The position numbers were made by a program, and so were the translations under genes. Shown piece by piece: positions 10,351 to 22,728 of a stretch of 64,000 nucleotides of DNA. Below the pieces are notes generated by a model. It was not told where the DNA came from. It saw only the letters and a program-made list of their open reading frames with translations, and did no database searches. Where the stretch lies: contig QANY01000014.1 of assembly GCA_003255025.1 (NCBI GenBank), positions 1 to 64,000 of the forward strand. The letters are read 5' to 3'. Source of the stretch: Datisca glomerata (Eukaryota; Streptophyta; Magnoliopsida; Cucurbitales; Datiscaceae). How positions within the stretch are numbered: position 1 is the first letter of the stretch; each line of letters opens with the position of its first letter.

Positions 10351-13060
10351 AAATAAATTTTCTTGTTAACAGTACATTTTATTATATTTTCTTTTGTGCA
10401 ATTTACTTGGCACTGTATGAACGTCTGAATAGTCAGTTAATCAAGTGTATCTCTAGATATGATTTTCTATTTATGCCCTACATATTGATTAATTAGCTCA
10501 AATTGCTCTATTCATGTTGAACTATTTCATAATCTTTCTCTTCCGATTTTATTTGAATTATCCCATAATCATACAAACACACAATAAAGTGAATATTTCT
10601 CACACACTCACTAGATAGAGTTTACCTATCGAAACATATCTCATGTAAAATAATATCATACTAGCTCTCTGAATACAATAGTGTCTGTTTATATAATTTG
10701 TTGTGGGCGATTACCTAAATTCAATTTTAAAATGAGAAGAAAAAACCAGTACACAGATTAAATTAAAAGTGACACCTATGTAGCATCTAATTCATTCACC
10801 ATTAGAAATGTTTCATAAGAATATGTGTATCATCTGTAGACCAGCAAATCACTTGAATCAATGTATAAGAAAATAATAAATCTGGATTGACCAATATATA
10901 AACTAACTTTTAGCTAAGCCGTAGGTTGGTATTTTTTACCATTAAGTAAAATATTTTATCATTTACATGTGAATTAAAACCATGAATGAGATCAACACGT
11001 CAACCACCTTGATCACTTAATCTAAATCTTGGTCATTATTTAAAACTAAGTGCAGGTACATAAATTTTCAACTTAATTTTCACTCTTCTGAATTTGACTA
11101 CAAAACTATTACGATATATATGTACCATGAAAAACTTTGTTGTCATAGAATCATTGTTTACGTGATCATCCAATGAACCAAACGTTACGTTATCGTTGCC
11201 CTTCCAAAACCTTAGCATGAAATTAAGTCAGTGTAGGGGCAGATCGAGCAGACACGGTGGAATGGAATCAAGCGGACTGGGTGGACATGGTGGACAGGAC
11301 GGACTTGATTACTTGGTGGACCGGACTAACATGATGAACTGGGTAGATAGGTAAAATATAATTGCGATGACTAGGAGCTAAAAGGTCATCTTCCACTATG
11401 GTAGGAGAGCTCCTCAGTAGCGATTGAAAGCGTTGCAACCTCTGTTTAAGGGTGACTATGAGGCACATGGTAACCTTTGTAACAATAACCTAATTTGGCA
11501 CGTCAAACTGAACATCTTGGATGTGCCCCCTTCCCAAATCGCTCCAAGTAAAATTTACAGAATTGATCCAAAAGAGTGAGATTATTCACCTCATTGTTGA
11601 GCTATGAAAATCTACACATGACGCAATATAATACTCACATACCTAAATTTTAATATATACCTAGTCAATATACATGTGTGATGCACGTGTAGTTGAACAT
11701 ATTATGTTTTTAGAGCATATAACTACTAATATAGTTATAACAGGAAAACCAACTTAGGCTAGCTAAGGAAATTTATATACTGCAATAACTTTACAAAGGC
11801 TAAAACTAAGTAATGTCATCTAACATAAAGACTCATATGTTCGATCTCTGTTTTCCTATTATTCGAAAAGTTAAAATGTTCACTACGAGTTTCCATAATT
11901 TAATAGCTAGTGTTATACATATATATATCACGCTCAATTAGATTTATTATTTTTTTGTATGTATTTCATTCATTCACATGGTAGTCTTTGCAAATTTAAG
12001 TTATTTCATTTTCAACCAATAACTAGTTTTTCTTGTTTATGAGTGACTAGTATAACAAAAGACATACTTAAATCATGTACATAAACATTACAACACAAAA
12101 TACATATTAGCATAACTTCGTTAATTGGTTAATTCAGAATTGTCAGCACTGTTACGATATTCGGTACATCATAAAGTACATCAAAGATTCACTATTTATG
12201 CGATTATCCAATGTATCATGACATGATATTTAACTTATAATGAAGCCATTCGATGAGAGGAAGGGATATGGAGTAGACTTCTGGCACGGGACCTGGAGGG
12301 ATGACTAGTTCACAATCTTCCTTTTCAGATCATCTACTCTCAGAATAAGATTTTGAAACGAATGATCATTATTATATTAATTATAGGAGAGAGTAGAAAT
12401 TAGGAGAAGGTCATAGCATCTTTTTCTTTGAAACAACCATTGAATTAATTTTTGTTGAGAAGTTTGGCAACAACTGAATTCCAAGCCAAAAATGGTTTCT
12501 TCTTGTAAAGATAGATTATTAAATGGTTATCTTAATTGATAATTGATAGAGGATTTACTGAGTGTTTGTTGGCATTTGGGGTTTGTGTTTGATGTAAGTT
12601 GTTTGAAATTCATACATAATCCCCTAATTATTGATTAATTACTAGTTTTATAATTGCTTAACTCATTGATTGATTCTATCAATTAAAATATCTTGTGCTT
12701 TCTTAAAGTCACTCTCAACAAGGATATACTTCCAATCATTCTGATTTGCTCGTCTATATAAGCTCAAACCTTCATCAATGTCTTTAAGCTATATCAATTA
12801 GAAAATACAATGCTTTAAAAATCAGTCTGATTTTATTATGTTGGCTTGTTGTTAATGGGTCCAAGTTAAATCAAATTTAGTTTGTTTAAATTTATTAACA
12901 ATATGAATAAGCAAACAATTTCGATCCTATACAGTCCTAGCACTTGTGTATCAAGTTGCATATTATCATAAAACAGCTGAAACAAAGAATATCTGATTTT
13001 TCACTCACACACACTAAACTCTTACAGAAGAAGAGAACAAAAAATTGTCAACATAGGCAA
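10351..13060. other. Intergenic, no gene recognised
   Basis: AT-rich DNA. The only patterned piece is 11235-11335, where GGTGGAC/GGACGGAC words repeat loosely. The copy of the 8041 direct repeat is at 12200-12285. Confidence 0.4.
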
Positions 13061-13062
13061 TT

Positions 13063-13345
13063 TCTCAACATAATAAACTGTTATCTCAAATAAAAAGCAA
13101 AATAAATTAATGAAAATGAATATGGGATTCGGGAGGTGAACCAATTCATGACATAAGTTGGCAAAAAGAAAAAATTAAGTGTTCTCCTTCCTCAAACAGA
13201 AAACTTGCATCTCTCATTCCTATAACATTCATCACATTAATCAACATAATAAAATGCTCTCTTAAATTAAAAGGCATAATAAACTAATGAAAATTAATAT
13301 GGGATTCGGGAGACGAACCAATCTAGGACATAACTTGGCGATCTC
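13063..13345. repeat. Two-copy direct repeat (about 180 bp period)
   Basis: The segment AACATAATAAA, then AATATGGGATTCGGGAG, then GAACCAAT, then GACATAA occurs at about 13067-13163 and again at about 13247-13342. Confidence 0.65.
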
Positions 13346-13483
13346 ATTGCATCAATAGAAATCTTCAGAATGACATCCATGAAATGAAAGTTGAGGGATA
13401 TGCAACAGTAGAAAGCTCTGTAAAAAAGGACACTCGAGACAATGAGATTGAAACCCATTCGAAAAATTCATTATAAGTTTGTT

Positions 13484-13643
13484 CGATTTTATCCTAGCCT
13501 CCATTATCTTCGTCAGGGGATTTACATCATATTCACGCAAGGGCTTCACATCATCTTCTTAGCCTTTCTTGCATCGTAGAGGCAGGGCTCGCAAAGTCAG
13601 GTTTATCAATTCTAAGTTTTACATCAGCCATGTTGCAGTAAGT
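13484..13643. repeat. Second copy of the 3591-3749 segment
   Basis: Nearly identical to 3591-3749. It is followed after 32 bp by Copia internal sequence instead of the LTR seen at the first locus. Confidence 0.8.
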
Positions 13644-13675
13644 TTCTTGCATCGTAGAGGCAGGGCTTCACATCA

Positions 13676-16140
13676 TCTTCTACCAATTCTTAATTCATGC
13701 CTTCGTCCTCTTCAACTCAAAGGCATGGAAACCAAACATGTTTTACACCAAATCAAACATGTGTTATGCCTGTTACAGAGCCACCATCACCTTCACCAAT
13801 CTTTCTTCTGTCGAACATTTGCAACATAATCTCGATTGGACTTCAATAATTTCATCTTGTGGAAATACCGGATCACCGTTATTTTGAAAGCTCATTTCAT
13901 TTTTAGATATGTTGATCGTCCATCATATGCCCTCTAAGATTTCTCGAGGACGTCAACGAAGATGACTCAGAGATCAGGAACCCAAGGTATGAACAGTGGG
14001 TTGCCCAATATCAAGCCCTAATGACCCATATAAACGCTACACTCTCCTCAACAACTCTGACATATGTCCTAGGGTGCAAGGCCTCCAAGGAAATCTGGGA
14101 CTCAATAGAGAGAAGGTACTCATCCATATCACAAGAGAAGGTACTCATCTGTATCACGCACAAACATTGTTCAACTCAAGTATGACCTTCAATCAATAAC
14201 TAAGAAAATATCTGAGAATATTGATTCTTACATTTCAAAGAATCAACTAGGTAAATGATAAGCTTTCTGTTGTCTTTGTTACTGTAGAGGATAAAGATGT
14301 GTTGTTATACACCATTAATGGTCTGCCTAGTGAATATAAAACAATCAGAACTTCCATTAGAACCAGAGCTGAGACTCTAACTCTTGAAGAACTCCATGTT
14401 CTTCTTTAGTTTGAAAAACAATAACTGGAATCCCAACACAAGGAGTAAGATAATCTTCTTCATAATACTGTTTTTCTTGCTACCTATAACAACAAAATGG
14501 GAACAAATAAAAGGAGAGGCTTCATGAATTTCAGAGGTAATAAAAATAATTATGGCAGATCTAATTTTTGTAGAGGTGGAAGGCCCTAGAACCCACACTC
14601 CAAAACAACACCTTTAGTTCTCGGAGCACTTCTTAATCAAAATTCAGGGTCCTACAAAGGAAATGCTAACTTCAGTCAAGATGGGCACACGAACTCACAG
14701 AATACCAAAATTCAATGTCAAAATTGCCAAAGGATGGGTCATAGTACAGTAAACTATTTCCATAAAATAAACTCCTCCTATCAAGGTAGAAGTCCCTCAT
14801 CTAATCTCTCTGCCATGAATAAAGGTTCCCATTTCAATGATCCTCATATATGGCTTACTGAAACTGGGTGTAACACTCATCTCACCCCTGACTTGAACAA
14901 CATTCTCCCCACTTTAGAATATCATGGTGAATAGGGTTTGTCTATAGACAATGGTCAGCCTCTACCTTTTTCTCATACATGTTATAGCATAATTCATACT
15001 AAAACTATGTGTTTTACCTTATGACAAGTCTTCTATGTTTCTCAACTCTATTCTAATCTTCTTTTAGTACATAAATTTTACCTAGATAATGATTGTCTAT
15101 ACATTTTTTATGCCTTTTGTTTTTTGTATTCAGGACAAGCACACAGGGAAAATTCTGCATAAAGGGCCTTATGTTAATGTCTTATATCTCATACCATCAT
15201 CTCTTCCCAAACCTATTGCCTATCTTATTTCAAATAACTTAGAACTCATTTGGCATTCTAGGTTTGGTCACCCTGCAAGTAGTGTTGTTAAGCAAATTTT
15301 ACATAAGGCTTATATTACCTATATTATTTCTGATATGAGTAAGACTGTTTGTACTAGCTACATAACTAATAAGATGGCTTGACTTCCTTTCAATGCTTCT
15401 GAAACTTGTTCTGATTCTCCTTTATCTCTTATACACAGTGATGTGTGGAGACTTTCTCCCACAACATCACTATTAAGTCATAGATACTAGGTTATATTCA
15501 TTGATTATATGTCATGATTTACTTGGTTCTATTCTATAAGTAATCAATCTGATGCCATGACCATTTTTAAGAAGTTTAAATCCCTTATTAAGAACATGTT
15601 TTCAACTAAAAAGTCAAAACTTTAAGGACTGATGGTGGTGGCGAATACACGAGCCTCTCATTTCAATCATTTCTTCAAGAGAATCGTATAATGCATCAGA
15701 AAACTGGTCTTTATACCCCTCTGCAAAATGGTATTACTGAGAGGAAGCACAAAGTATTTAGTTAAGACAGGTCTCACTATGTTACATCATGCTTCAATTT
15801 CTTTCAATTTCTGGAACTATGATTTTGCTGCAACCGTGTATTTGATCAATAAAATGCCTATTGTTATTCTAAATCATGAATTACTCTTTGATAGATTATT
15901 TGGTAAATCTACTGATTATAAACAACGTACGGTCTTTGGGAGTGCTTGTTACTCAAGTTTAAGACCTTATATGAAGAATAAGTAAAGTCTGTGTAGTGCA
16001 TGTTTTTGGGCTATGTTATCAATCAAAAAGGCTATTTGTTCTATGATAAGGTAACTAAGAAGCTTTACATTTCCACACATGTTTAATTTGATGAAGGTAC
16101 CTTTCCTTTTGCTTCATCTGCTGCTGTTACTACTGTACCT
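13676..16140 (+). pseudogene. Ty1/Copia gag-protease-integrase remnant, copy 2
   Basis: Same family and order as 4520-6509, but reaching further 3'. The gag region has a knuckle-like CQNCQRMGHSTVNYF with the last Cys lost. The protease site reads WLTETGC. The GAG-pre-integrase (WHSRFGHPAS) lies near 15250. The integrase continues through 15640-15990, with residues near 15860-15960 matching the Copia INT C-terminal region. There is no LTR on either side. Shared stops with copy 1 show duplication or amplification after decay. It ends near 16140 beside the GCGTTTGGG repeat. Confidence 0.85.
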
Positions 16141-16149
16141 TCTCACCAT

Positions 16150-16470
16150 ACTGTGTGTGGCATTTAGGTCCCAAACGTCATCAGCCGACCCCAAACGCCT
16201 GTCATGGTAGGTGAATCGCCAGTCATGACTGACGTTTGGGACCTGCTGGTGGCGTTTGGGGCCCAAACGCCAGTTATAATGGTGTTTGACTCTTGTCCTA
16301 GTGATACGGGCCAAACACTAGTGTGTCTGGTGTTTGAGGCCCAAACGTCACCAGCAGGTCCCAAATGCCGGTCATGATTGGAGATTCGCCAACCATGACT
16401 AGCGTTTAGGGCATGTTGGTGGCGTTTGGGCCCCAAATGCCAGATACACAGGCATTTGGCGCAAGTTAAC
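16150..16470. repeat. GCGTTTGGG dispersed repeat, copy 2 (longest)
   Basis: Sub-repeats of CCAAACGCC, GTCATGACTGGCGATTCGCC-like and GACCTGCTGGTGGCGTTT words alternate in both orientations. At 16251-16271 they meet as a perfect palindrome (core GCGTTTGGGGCCCAAACGC). Reading frames on the minus strand here are shadows of the repeat. Confidence 0.8.
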
Positions 16471-16569
16471 TTCTAGATGACATAACTTTCGACTCGGATG
16501 GAACCACGTGGCCTGTAAGATATCAAATCGAAACTTATTCAGAGATCTACATGCTTGAAAAGTTTTGGG

Positions 16570-16998
16570 TCCATAAAATACTACTTATTCATGTACAAAA
16601 TAAATCATTCTTGAAGGGTCACCAAAATATTTCACGTACAAAATCAATCATTCTTGGAGGGGTCCACCAAAAAATTTAACGTATAAAATCAATCATTCTT
16701 TGAGGCGTTCACCAAAATATTTCACGTACAAAATCAATCAATCTTGACGGGGTTCATCAAAATATTTCACGTACAGAATTAACAATTCTTGGAGGGGTTC
16801 ACCAAAATATTTCACATATAAAATCAATCATTCTTGGAGGAGTTTGCCAAAATATTTCATTTACAAAATCAATCATTCTTCGAGACGTTCGCCAAACAAA
16901 TTCACGTACAAAATCAATCATTCTTAGAGGGGTTCGCCAAAATATTTCATGTACACAATCAATTATTCTTGGAGGGGTTCACCAAAATATTTCATGTA
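16570..16998. repeat. TTCACCAA satellite array, left arm
   Basis: About ten tandem units near 42-45 bp with the pattern TTCACCAAAATATTTCACGTAC then AAAATCAATCATTCTTGGAGG. At about 16998 the repeat flips orientation and continues as its reverse complement with a different unit length. Confidence 0.85.
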
Positions 16999-17983
16999 CG
17001 TAATTGGTAAACCCCACTATGTAATTGGTGAACCTCACTATGTGATTGGTGAACCGCTCCAAGAATTATACTTTTGTACGTATTTGGTGAAACCCTAGTA
17101 CATAATTGGTGAACCACAATACGTAATTGGTGTACCCCACTACGTAATTGGTGAACTCCTCCAAGAATTATTCTTTTATACGTATTTGGTGAACCCAAGT
17201 ACGTAATTGGTGAACCCTAGTACGTAATTGGTGAACACCTCCAAGAAATATTCTTTTGTACGTACTTGGTGAACCTGACTATGTAATTAGTGAACCACAC
17301 TACGTATTTGGTAAACCCCACAACGTAATTGGCGAATCTCACTACGTATTTGGTGAACCCCAGTACGTATTTGGTGAATCTCTCCAAGAATTATGCTTTT
17401 GTACGTATTTGGTGAACCCCACTACGTAATTGGTGAACCGCATTACGTAATTAGTTAACCCCAATATGTAATTGGTGAACCCCTCCAAGAATTATTCCTT
17501 TGCACGTATTTGGTGAACCCCAGTACGTAATTGATGAACCCTAGTACGTAATTGTTGAACCCCTCCAAGAATTATTCTTTTGTATGTATTTGGTGAAACT
17601 CACTGCGTATTTGGTGAACCACTCCAAGAATTATTCTTTTTTACGTATTTGGTGAACCCCACTACGTAATTGGTGAACCACTCCAAGAATTACTCTTTTG
17701 TATGTATTTGATGAACCCCAGTACATAATTGGTGAACGCCAATACATAATTGGTGAACCCCACTACGCATTTGGTGAACCCCACTATGTAATTGGTGAAC
17801 CCCTCCAAAAATTATTCTTTCGTACATATTTGATGAACCCCACTACGTAATTGGTGAACCCCACTACGTATTTGGTGAACCCTAGTACGTAATTATTGAA
17901 CCCCTCCAAGAATTATTCCTTTGTACGTATTTGGTGAACCCCACTACGTAATTGGTGAACCACACTATGTATTTGGTGAAAAA
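16999..17983. repeat. TTGGTGAACC satellite array, right arm
   Basis: Dozens of about 21-bp units (TACGTAATTGGTGAACCCCAC), punctuated by CTCCAAGAATTATTCTTTTG every few units. This is the inverse of the left arm, so the two arms make a large imperfect inverted repeat. A related array lies at 44940-45815 in the opposite orientation. Confidence 0.88.
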
Positions 17984-18115
17984 AAAACTAAAAAAAAATC
18001 ATGCTACCTGCTGGGCTTTGTGTGGCCCAGATTACTCTAAATACAATCTAAGTGACACAAAAGCCCAACATGGATGCCGGAAATTTCTTCCCGGCATGAT
18101 AAATTTCTCCTTTTA
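17984..18115. repeat. Hairpin-bearing segment shared with 44800-44940
   Basis: Contains GGGCTTTGTG, CACAAAAGCCCAACATGGATG and a hairpin with stem ATGCCGG/CCGGCAT around AAATTTCTT. The reverse complement, in the same position relative to the satellite, occurs at 44840-44920 (CATGCCATGAATTTTTTCAC then GGCATGGATGCTGGGC). This marks both loci as copies of one element family. Confidence 0.7.
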
Positions 18116-18228
18116 ACTGGATTTTTTTTCTTCAAGATAGCTAAGCACCCTAAGCTCTCCTATCCCTGTCAAAATTTTTGCTCCACTTTAACCTAATGTA
18201 CGGTACCTACTTATTGTCAACGGTACAG

Positions 18229-18265
18229 TCCACCTCCACCTCCACCTCCACCTCCACCTCCACCC
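18229..18265. repeat. (CCACCT)n microsatellite
   Basis: About six perfect CCACCT units. Confidence 0.95.
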
Positions 18266-18369
18266 ATATATTATGGGTGTTCCTTAGTTTCAATTTTTTG
18301 ACCCTTTCATGTTGAAATGATAAAAACTCTATTTATTGATTTTCCTCCACACAAGTTAGATTTATGATG

Positions 18370-18452
18370 TGGTGAAGAGAGAGAAAGAGCGAAGAGATGG
18401 AGAGAGAGAGAGAGTGAAGAGACGGAGTAGAGAGAGATAGTGAATAGATGAA

Positions 18453-18502
<50 letters not shown>

Positions 18503-18600
18503 TGGAGATGGAACGAAGGGATAGAGAGAAGAGAGAGAGAGATAGTGAAGAGAGATGGAGGGAAGACAGAGACGGAGAGAATAAAGAAGTGAAGAGGGTT
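18370..18600. repeat. GA-rich tract
   Basis: Long GAGAGA runs (densest 18455-18500). The Arg/Glu- and Ser/Leu-rich open frames over it are composition artefacts. Confidence 0.9.
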
Positions 18601-18649
18601 CAGGAGCCTGCGCAAGGTGAAGAATGGTTAGTGTTGGAGGCTAGGGTTT

Positions 18650-18860
18650 GAAAAATTTATCCTATAGAAATCACGGACCAAGCCAAACCGTAAGTATATG
18701 GGAGGACGGTTCGTTTTGGTTTCTACACAAAAATCACGGACCAAGCCAAACCATAAGTATATTATAATTTTGAAACTGAACCAAACCGTATAATATAAAA
18801 ACATAGACCGAACCGCTGCAGTTGGGTTTAGTTCTATTGATTTTAACAGTTTGACTTACA
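18650..18860. mobile_element. MITE-like insertion with duplicated ACGGACCAAGCCAAACC
   Basis: The words ATCACGGACCAAGCCAAACC and TAAGTATAT occur twice, with further GGTTCG/AACCGAACC-type words. This resembles the common plant hAT-like MITEs with GGTTCGG-rich interiors, such as that at 43006. It interrupts one member of the direct repeat pair at 18340-19079 and 22410-22931. The ends are not resolved. Confidence 0.35.
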
Positions 18861-18868
18861 CCCATACT

Positions 18869-19079
18869 TATGGGAAATTTGTCAGGCGTGGGCGTTCATG
18901 CTTTGCTTATTCTCTTCAACCACTATATTGTCTTGTCTTTTAACTAACTAATCTTAACCGTCTGATCCATCTCATGGTCTTGATCTCCTTCTTCTCGTTC
19001 TCACATGAAAGAGAACTTCTTGCTCGCACTTGATTGGCTCTCCTCCGTCCACGTGACACGATGAAGATTTTATACCTGA
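18869..19079. repeat. Direct repeat, partner of 22729-22931
   Basis: About 210 bp (TCATGCTTTGCTTATTCTCT, then CATGGTC, then TCCACGTGACACG) recur at 22729-22931 in the same orientation. The GA tracts and the preceding TTAGATTTATGAT words (18357 and 22426) are shared too. The pair may be the ends of one element of about 4 kb whose interior is the tandem arrays at 19.1-22.1 kb. Confidence 0.7.
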
Positions 19080-19259
19080 TCATTATTACGTCAACCCGGT
19101 TCTGTTCTCACGTGCTTTTTAAAAATATGTGACATGGGTTTTCCAGACAACTTTTTTATTGTTCGCTATCAGTGGTGATTTCTCATTTTCTTTCCGCCGT
19201 TATGTTCTTTTGTTCCCGTTTACAAATGCTTCACGATTGTTGAGCAATTTTTTGTCAGC

Positions 19260-19640
19260 TTTATGTCAATGATGATTACTTCTCCTTCATTTGTTATTAT
19301 GTCTTTCCGTTTCTTTCACTACGGGCTCATTGATAGAGTTTTTCACGTTTTCTTCACTACGGGCTCATTGATAGAGTTTTTTTTCCATTTTCTCCAGTAC
19401 ATGCTCATTGATAGAGTTTCTCCCGTTTTTCTTTTCTTTCTCTCGTACTTTAAGATCTGTGACAAGCATGTTGTACAAGATCAATAACATAATAATTTAT
19501 TGAAATAAGTATGAATGAGTGTACCGTTTCATAATTTCATCGCAATGGTTCGATTTTGATGCCCCACGTTCATTGGTAGAATTTCTCTCATTTCCTTTGT
19601 TATGGGCTCATTGGATAGTTTCTCCCGTTTCCTTATTTCT
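19260..19640. repeat. GGGCTCATTGATAGAGTTT short tandem repeats
   Basis: Four or five imperfect copies of a unit containing GGGCTCATTGATAGAGTTT, spaced about 30-45 bp apart, with a related copy near 19606. Open frames here are low-complexity. Confidence 0.7.
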
Positions 19641-19889
19641 TTTCCTTGTTTCATATTTTTCTTTTGTTATTCTGCTTCGATCACTAAGATTCACACAGTT
19701 TGTGCAATTTTTCTTCTATTCAACTTCCTTTTTGTTGTACTTCAATCTTTCTTTAAAGACTTAGCAAATTTTTGGGGATCAAAACTTGTTCTTGTATCAA
19801 CTTCAACCCTTTAACTTTCCTTTATACAAAATATGTTCTTGTGACTTTGATCTTTGTTGGAGAACAAATATCTTCTCGGCTGTGAAATT

Positions 19890-20330
19890 CATTCTCGATA
19901 ATAATACTTTAGTTTCCTCTAGAGAGAACGACTTATACCATGTCCGCTCCTAAGGATTTAAGTTCAACTAAAAATTCATGGCCCCGTGTTCACTCTAAGA
20001 GAAGGACTTATGAATTACCCGCTCTCAAAGACTTAGGCTCAAATAAAGAACCATGACCCCGTTTTCATTCTGAGAAGACTTATGAACTGCCTATTTCTGA
20101 GGAGTTAGGCTTAAATAAAAAATCATGGCCTCGTCTTCATTCTGAAAGAAGGATTTACAAATTGCTCGCTCCCAAGGACTTATGTTCAAATAAAGAACCA
20201 TTACCCGTTTTCATTTTTAGAGAATGACTTACGAACTACCCGATCCTAAAGACTTGGGTTCAAATAAAGAACCATAACCCCGTTTCCTTCTGAGAAGAGG
20301 GCTTATGAGTTGTCCGCTTTTATACACTTA
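19890..20330. repeat. About 80-bp tandem array A
   Basis: About five units containing GAACGACTTATGAA-like, CCGCTCCTAAGGA, TTAGGTTCAAATAAAGAACC and ATGACCCCGTTTTCATTCTG. No conserved reading frame. Confidence 0.75.
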
Positions 20331-20334
20331 AGCT

Positions 20335-20760
20335 TTCGCTTGTTTTGATTTCTACATTTTCTGGGAGAAGGTGTTTCCCGCTCCCAAGGGCTTAGGCCAT
20401 AAGATCGCTGACCTTGATTTTCACATTTCTGGGAGAAGGTTTTTCCCGCTCATAAGGGCTTAGGACCGCCGACATTTAATTTTCACATTTTAGAAAGAAG
20501 GTTTTCCCGTTCTATTAGGCCACAAGACCGCCGACCTTTAATTTTGACATTTTAGAGAGAATGTTTTTTCCGCACTCAAAGGGCTTAGGCTACAAGACTG
20601 CCGACTTTTAATTTCAATATTTTAGAGAGAATGTTTTTCCCCCTCTGAAAGACTTAGACCACATGACCGCTGACCTTTAATTTTCACATTTTAGAGAGAT
20701 GGTTTTTCCCGTTCTCAAGGGCTTAGGCCAAAGGACCGCCGACCTTGTTTTGTTTGCTTT
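20335..20760. repeat. About 77-bp tandem array B
   Basis: Six units containing TTTTCACATTTTAGAGAGAA, GGTTTTTCCCGCTC, AAGGGCTTAGGCCA and AAGACCGCCGACCTTT. It shares the CCGCTC-AAGGGCTTAGG core with array A, so the two are probably related. Confidence 0.8.
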
Positions 20761-20809
20761 GCTATAGAAGATAGAGAGTTGACACCAAGAATTTTCCTTG
20801 TAAGTTCGG

Positions 20810-21690
20810 ATCAACTTTGTTTATAAGCAGTCTTCACATATCATGTCATAACTTTCTGTAGAAAGCTCATAATTGAATTTCGTGAAATTCTCTAAGAATT
20901 TGATTTCCATAAGTTTCTGATGATATATGATTCACCGTGAAATTGCTTCCAGTTAATACAATTTAACTTCTGAAATTGACTATTATGCACAATCTGGTTT
21001 CCTGAACAACCTTTATGAGAATTATTGTAACTTTTGTTCAAGTACTGTGAATCGAGTTCTGCAAAATTCTTCTAGAAGTAGACATTCATATCTTCTAATA
21101 ATATATAATCCTTCATGCAATACTGTCTTAATCCATACACTTTAAAGATTAAGTATGAAACACGTGAATAGCCTTACCTTTCTGAACAGTATGTACCGAA
21201 ATTACTGTAGCTTTTGATCGAAAGCTCCAAATTAAATTCTGTAAAATTATCCAAAACGTAGACTTTCACGTCTTTCTGATGATGTAAGATTTGTCATGTG
21301 ATTCACTTCCAACTATTACAGTTTAATTTTCGAAGTTGCATGTTCTGCATAATCTTCTTTTCTGAACAACTTTCATGAAAATTATCATAACTTTTGTTCG
21401 GAGCTCCAAATCGAGTTCTGCAAAAATCTTCAAGAAGTAGACATTCATATATTTCTAATTATATATAATTTGTCATATAATACTATATAAATCTATACAG
21501 TGTAAAAATTAAATATGAAAAGTGTAAATATGTTTACTTTCCTGAACATAACCAATGAAATTTATCATAACGTTTGATAAAGAGATTCGAATTTATTTTC
21601 GTAAAATTCTACAAATTGTAGACTCTCATATCTTTCTGATGATATAAGATTCACCGTGTAATTCGCTCCCAACATTTCTCATCTTCCTTT
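20810..21690. repeat. Long-period tandem array C (about 180 bp)
   Basis: Four or five units containing CTGAACAACTTTCATGAAAA, TTATCATAACTTTTGTTC, GAATCGAGTTCTGCAAAAT and GTAGACATTCATATCTTTCT. The unit length is like a classic satellite monomer. Confidence 0.7.
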
Positions 21691-22130
21691 TGCCGTTTCT
21701 ATTTCCATTTTCATTGTTGTTCCCCTAGTCGATGTCGTAGCCATTTTCCGTTTCCATATTTGGTTGCTGTAGCCATAGCTGCTTCTGTTTTTGTTTTCGT
21801 ATTCAATGTCATACCCATTTTCCATTTCCATATTTGGTAGCCATACTCATAGCCATTTTCATTGCCGTACCCGTTTTCCATTTCTGTATTTGTTTGTCGT
21901 ACGCATAGTTGTTTATGTTCCCTTTTCCGTTGTAGTCATTGTTGTACCAATTTTCCATTTCCATGTTTGGTTGTCGTACTCATTCCTAGTCGATTTCAAC
22001 CCATTTTCCATTTCCATATTTGGTTTCCATACCTATAGCGCTTTTCGTTTCCGTTTCCGTTTCCATAGTCGATGACATACTCGTTTTCCATTTTCCATCA
22101 TCGATTTCATATTTGACGCCATACCATTTT
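21690..22130. repeat. CATTTTCCATTTCCATATTT minisatellite
   Basis: Repeats of CCATTTTCCATTTCCATATT, TTTGGTTGTCGTAC and CCATAGC at irregular spacing. The Phe/Ser/His-rich open frame is a by-product. Confidence 0.8.
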
Positions 22131-22409
22131 TCGTAATAATGATATAAAAAGAAAAATAATGGCGTAAAAGAAATACGCTAATAATAATGTTAATTGAATA
22201 TACAAGGGACAAATTTACTATTTTTTCATCTCTGTTTCTACTTCTAACCCGCTGTCATTTCTGTTTCTATTTCCAACCTGTTGCCGATTCCCTTTTTGCT
22301 TTCGTTTTCGTTGTTGAGGGCTGTTTCATTTGGTTTTGAGGGTTTTGGAAGTGTTTCTTCTCGAGGGTTTTCTCCCAGCTCTCAATGAGAGCATCAAAAT
22401 GTAAAAGAA

Positions 22410-22446
22410 TGTTTTCTCCACACGTGTAAGATTTATGATCATGATT

Positions 22447-22489
<43 letters not shown>

Positions 22490-22490
22490 T
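22410..22490. repeat. Direct-repeat segment with GA tract
   Basis: TTTTCTCCACAC, then AAGATTTATGAT, then (GA)n, matching 18342-18480. Confidence 0.65.
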
Positions 22491-22595
22491 CTGGGTATGT
22501 TCCTTGTTGGATTGAATTGGAATTGAGTTTTTTTATATCTTTACACGAGCCATTATATATATAGGCCTTATTCAACACGTTGACAAATTGATGAT

Positions 22596-22602
22596 GATAA
22601 TG

Positions 22603-22659
<57 letters not shown>

Positions 22660-22661
22660 GG
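22596..22661. repeat. (AAT)n microsatellite
   Basis: About twenty AAT units. Confidence 0.95.
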
Positions 22662-22728
22662 GGAATGATCACACCCTCACTTATGTTTTCATGAACTTCC
22701 TCATGCCCCTTAGATTGCTCTCATATTT

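Noticed and set aside
16600..17980. CRISPR-like regular repeats
   Set aside because: Units are imperfect and contiguous, with no unique spacers, in a plant nuclear context.
18307..18651. Ser/Leu- and Arg/Glu-rich open frames
   Set aside because: Both strands of a GA microsatellite give long frames without meaning.
21791..22075. 94-codon Phe/Ser/His-rich frame
   Set aside because: Direct product of the TTTCCATTTCC minisatellite.
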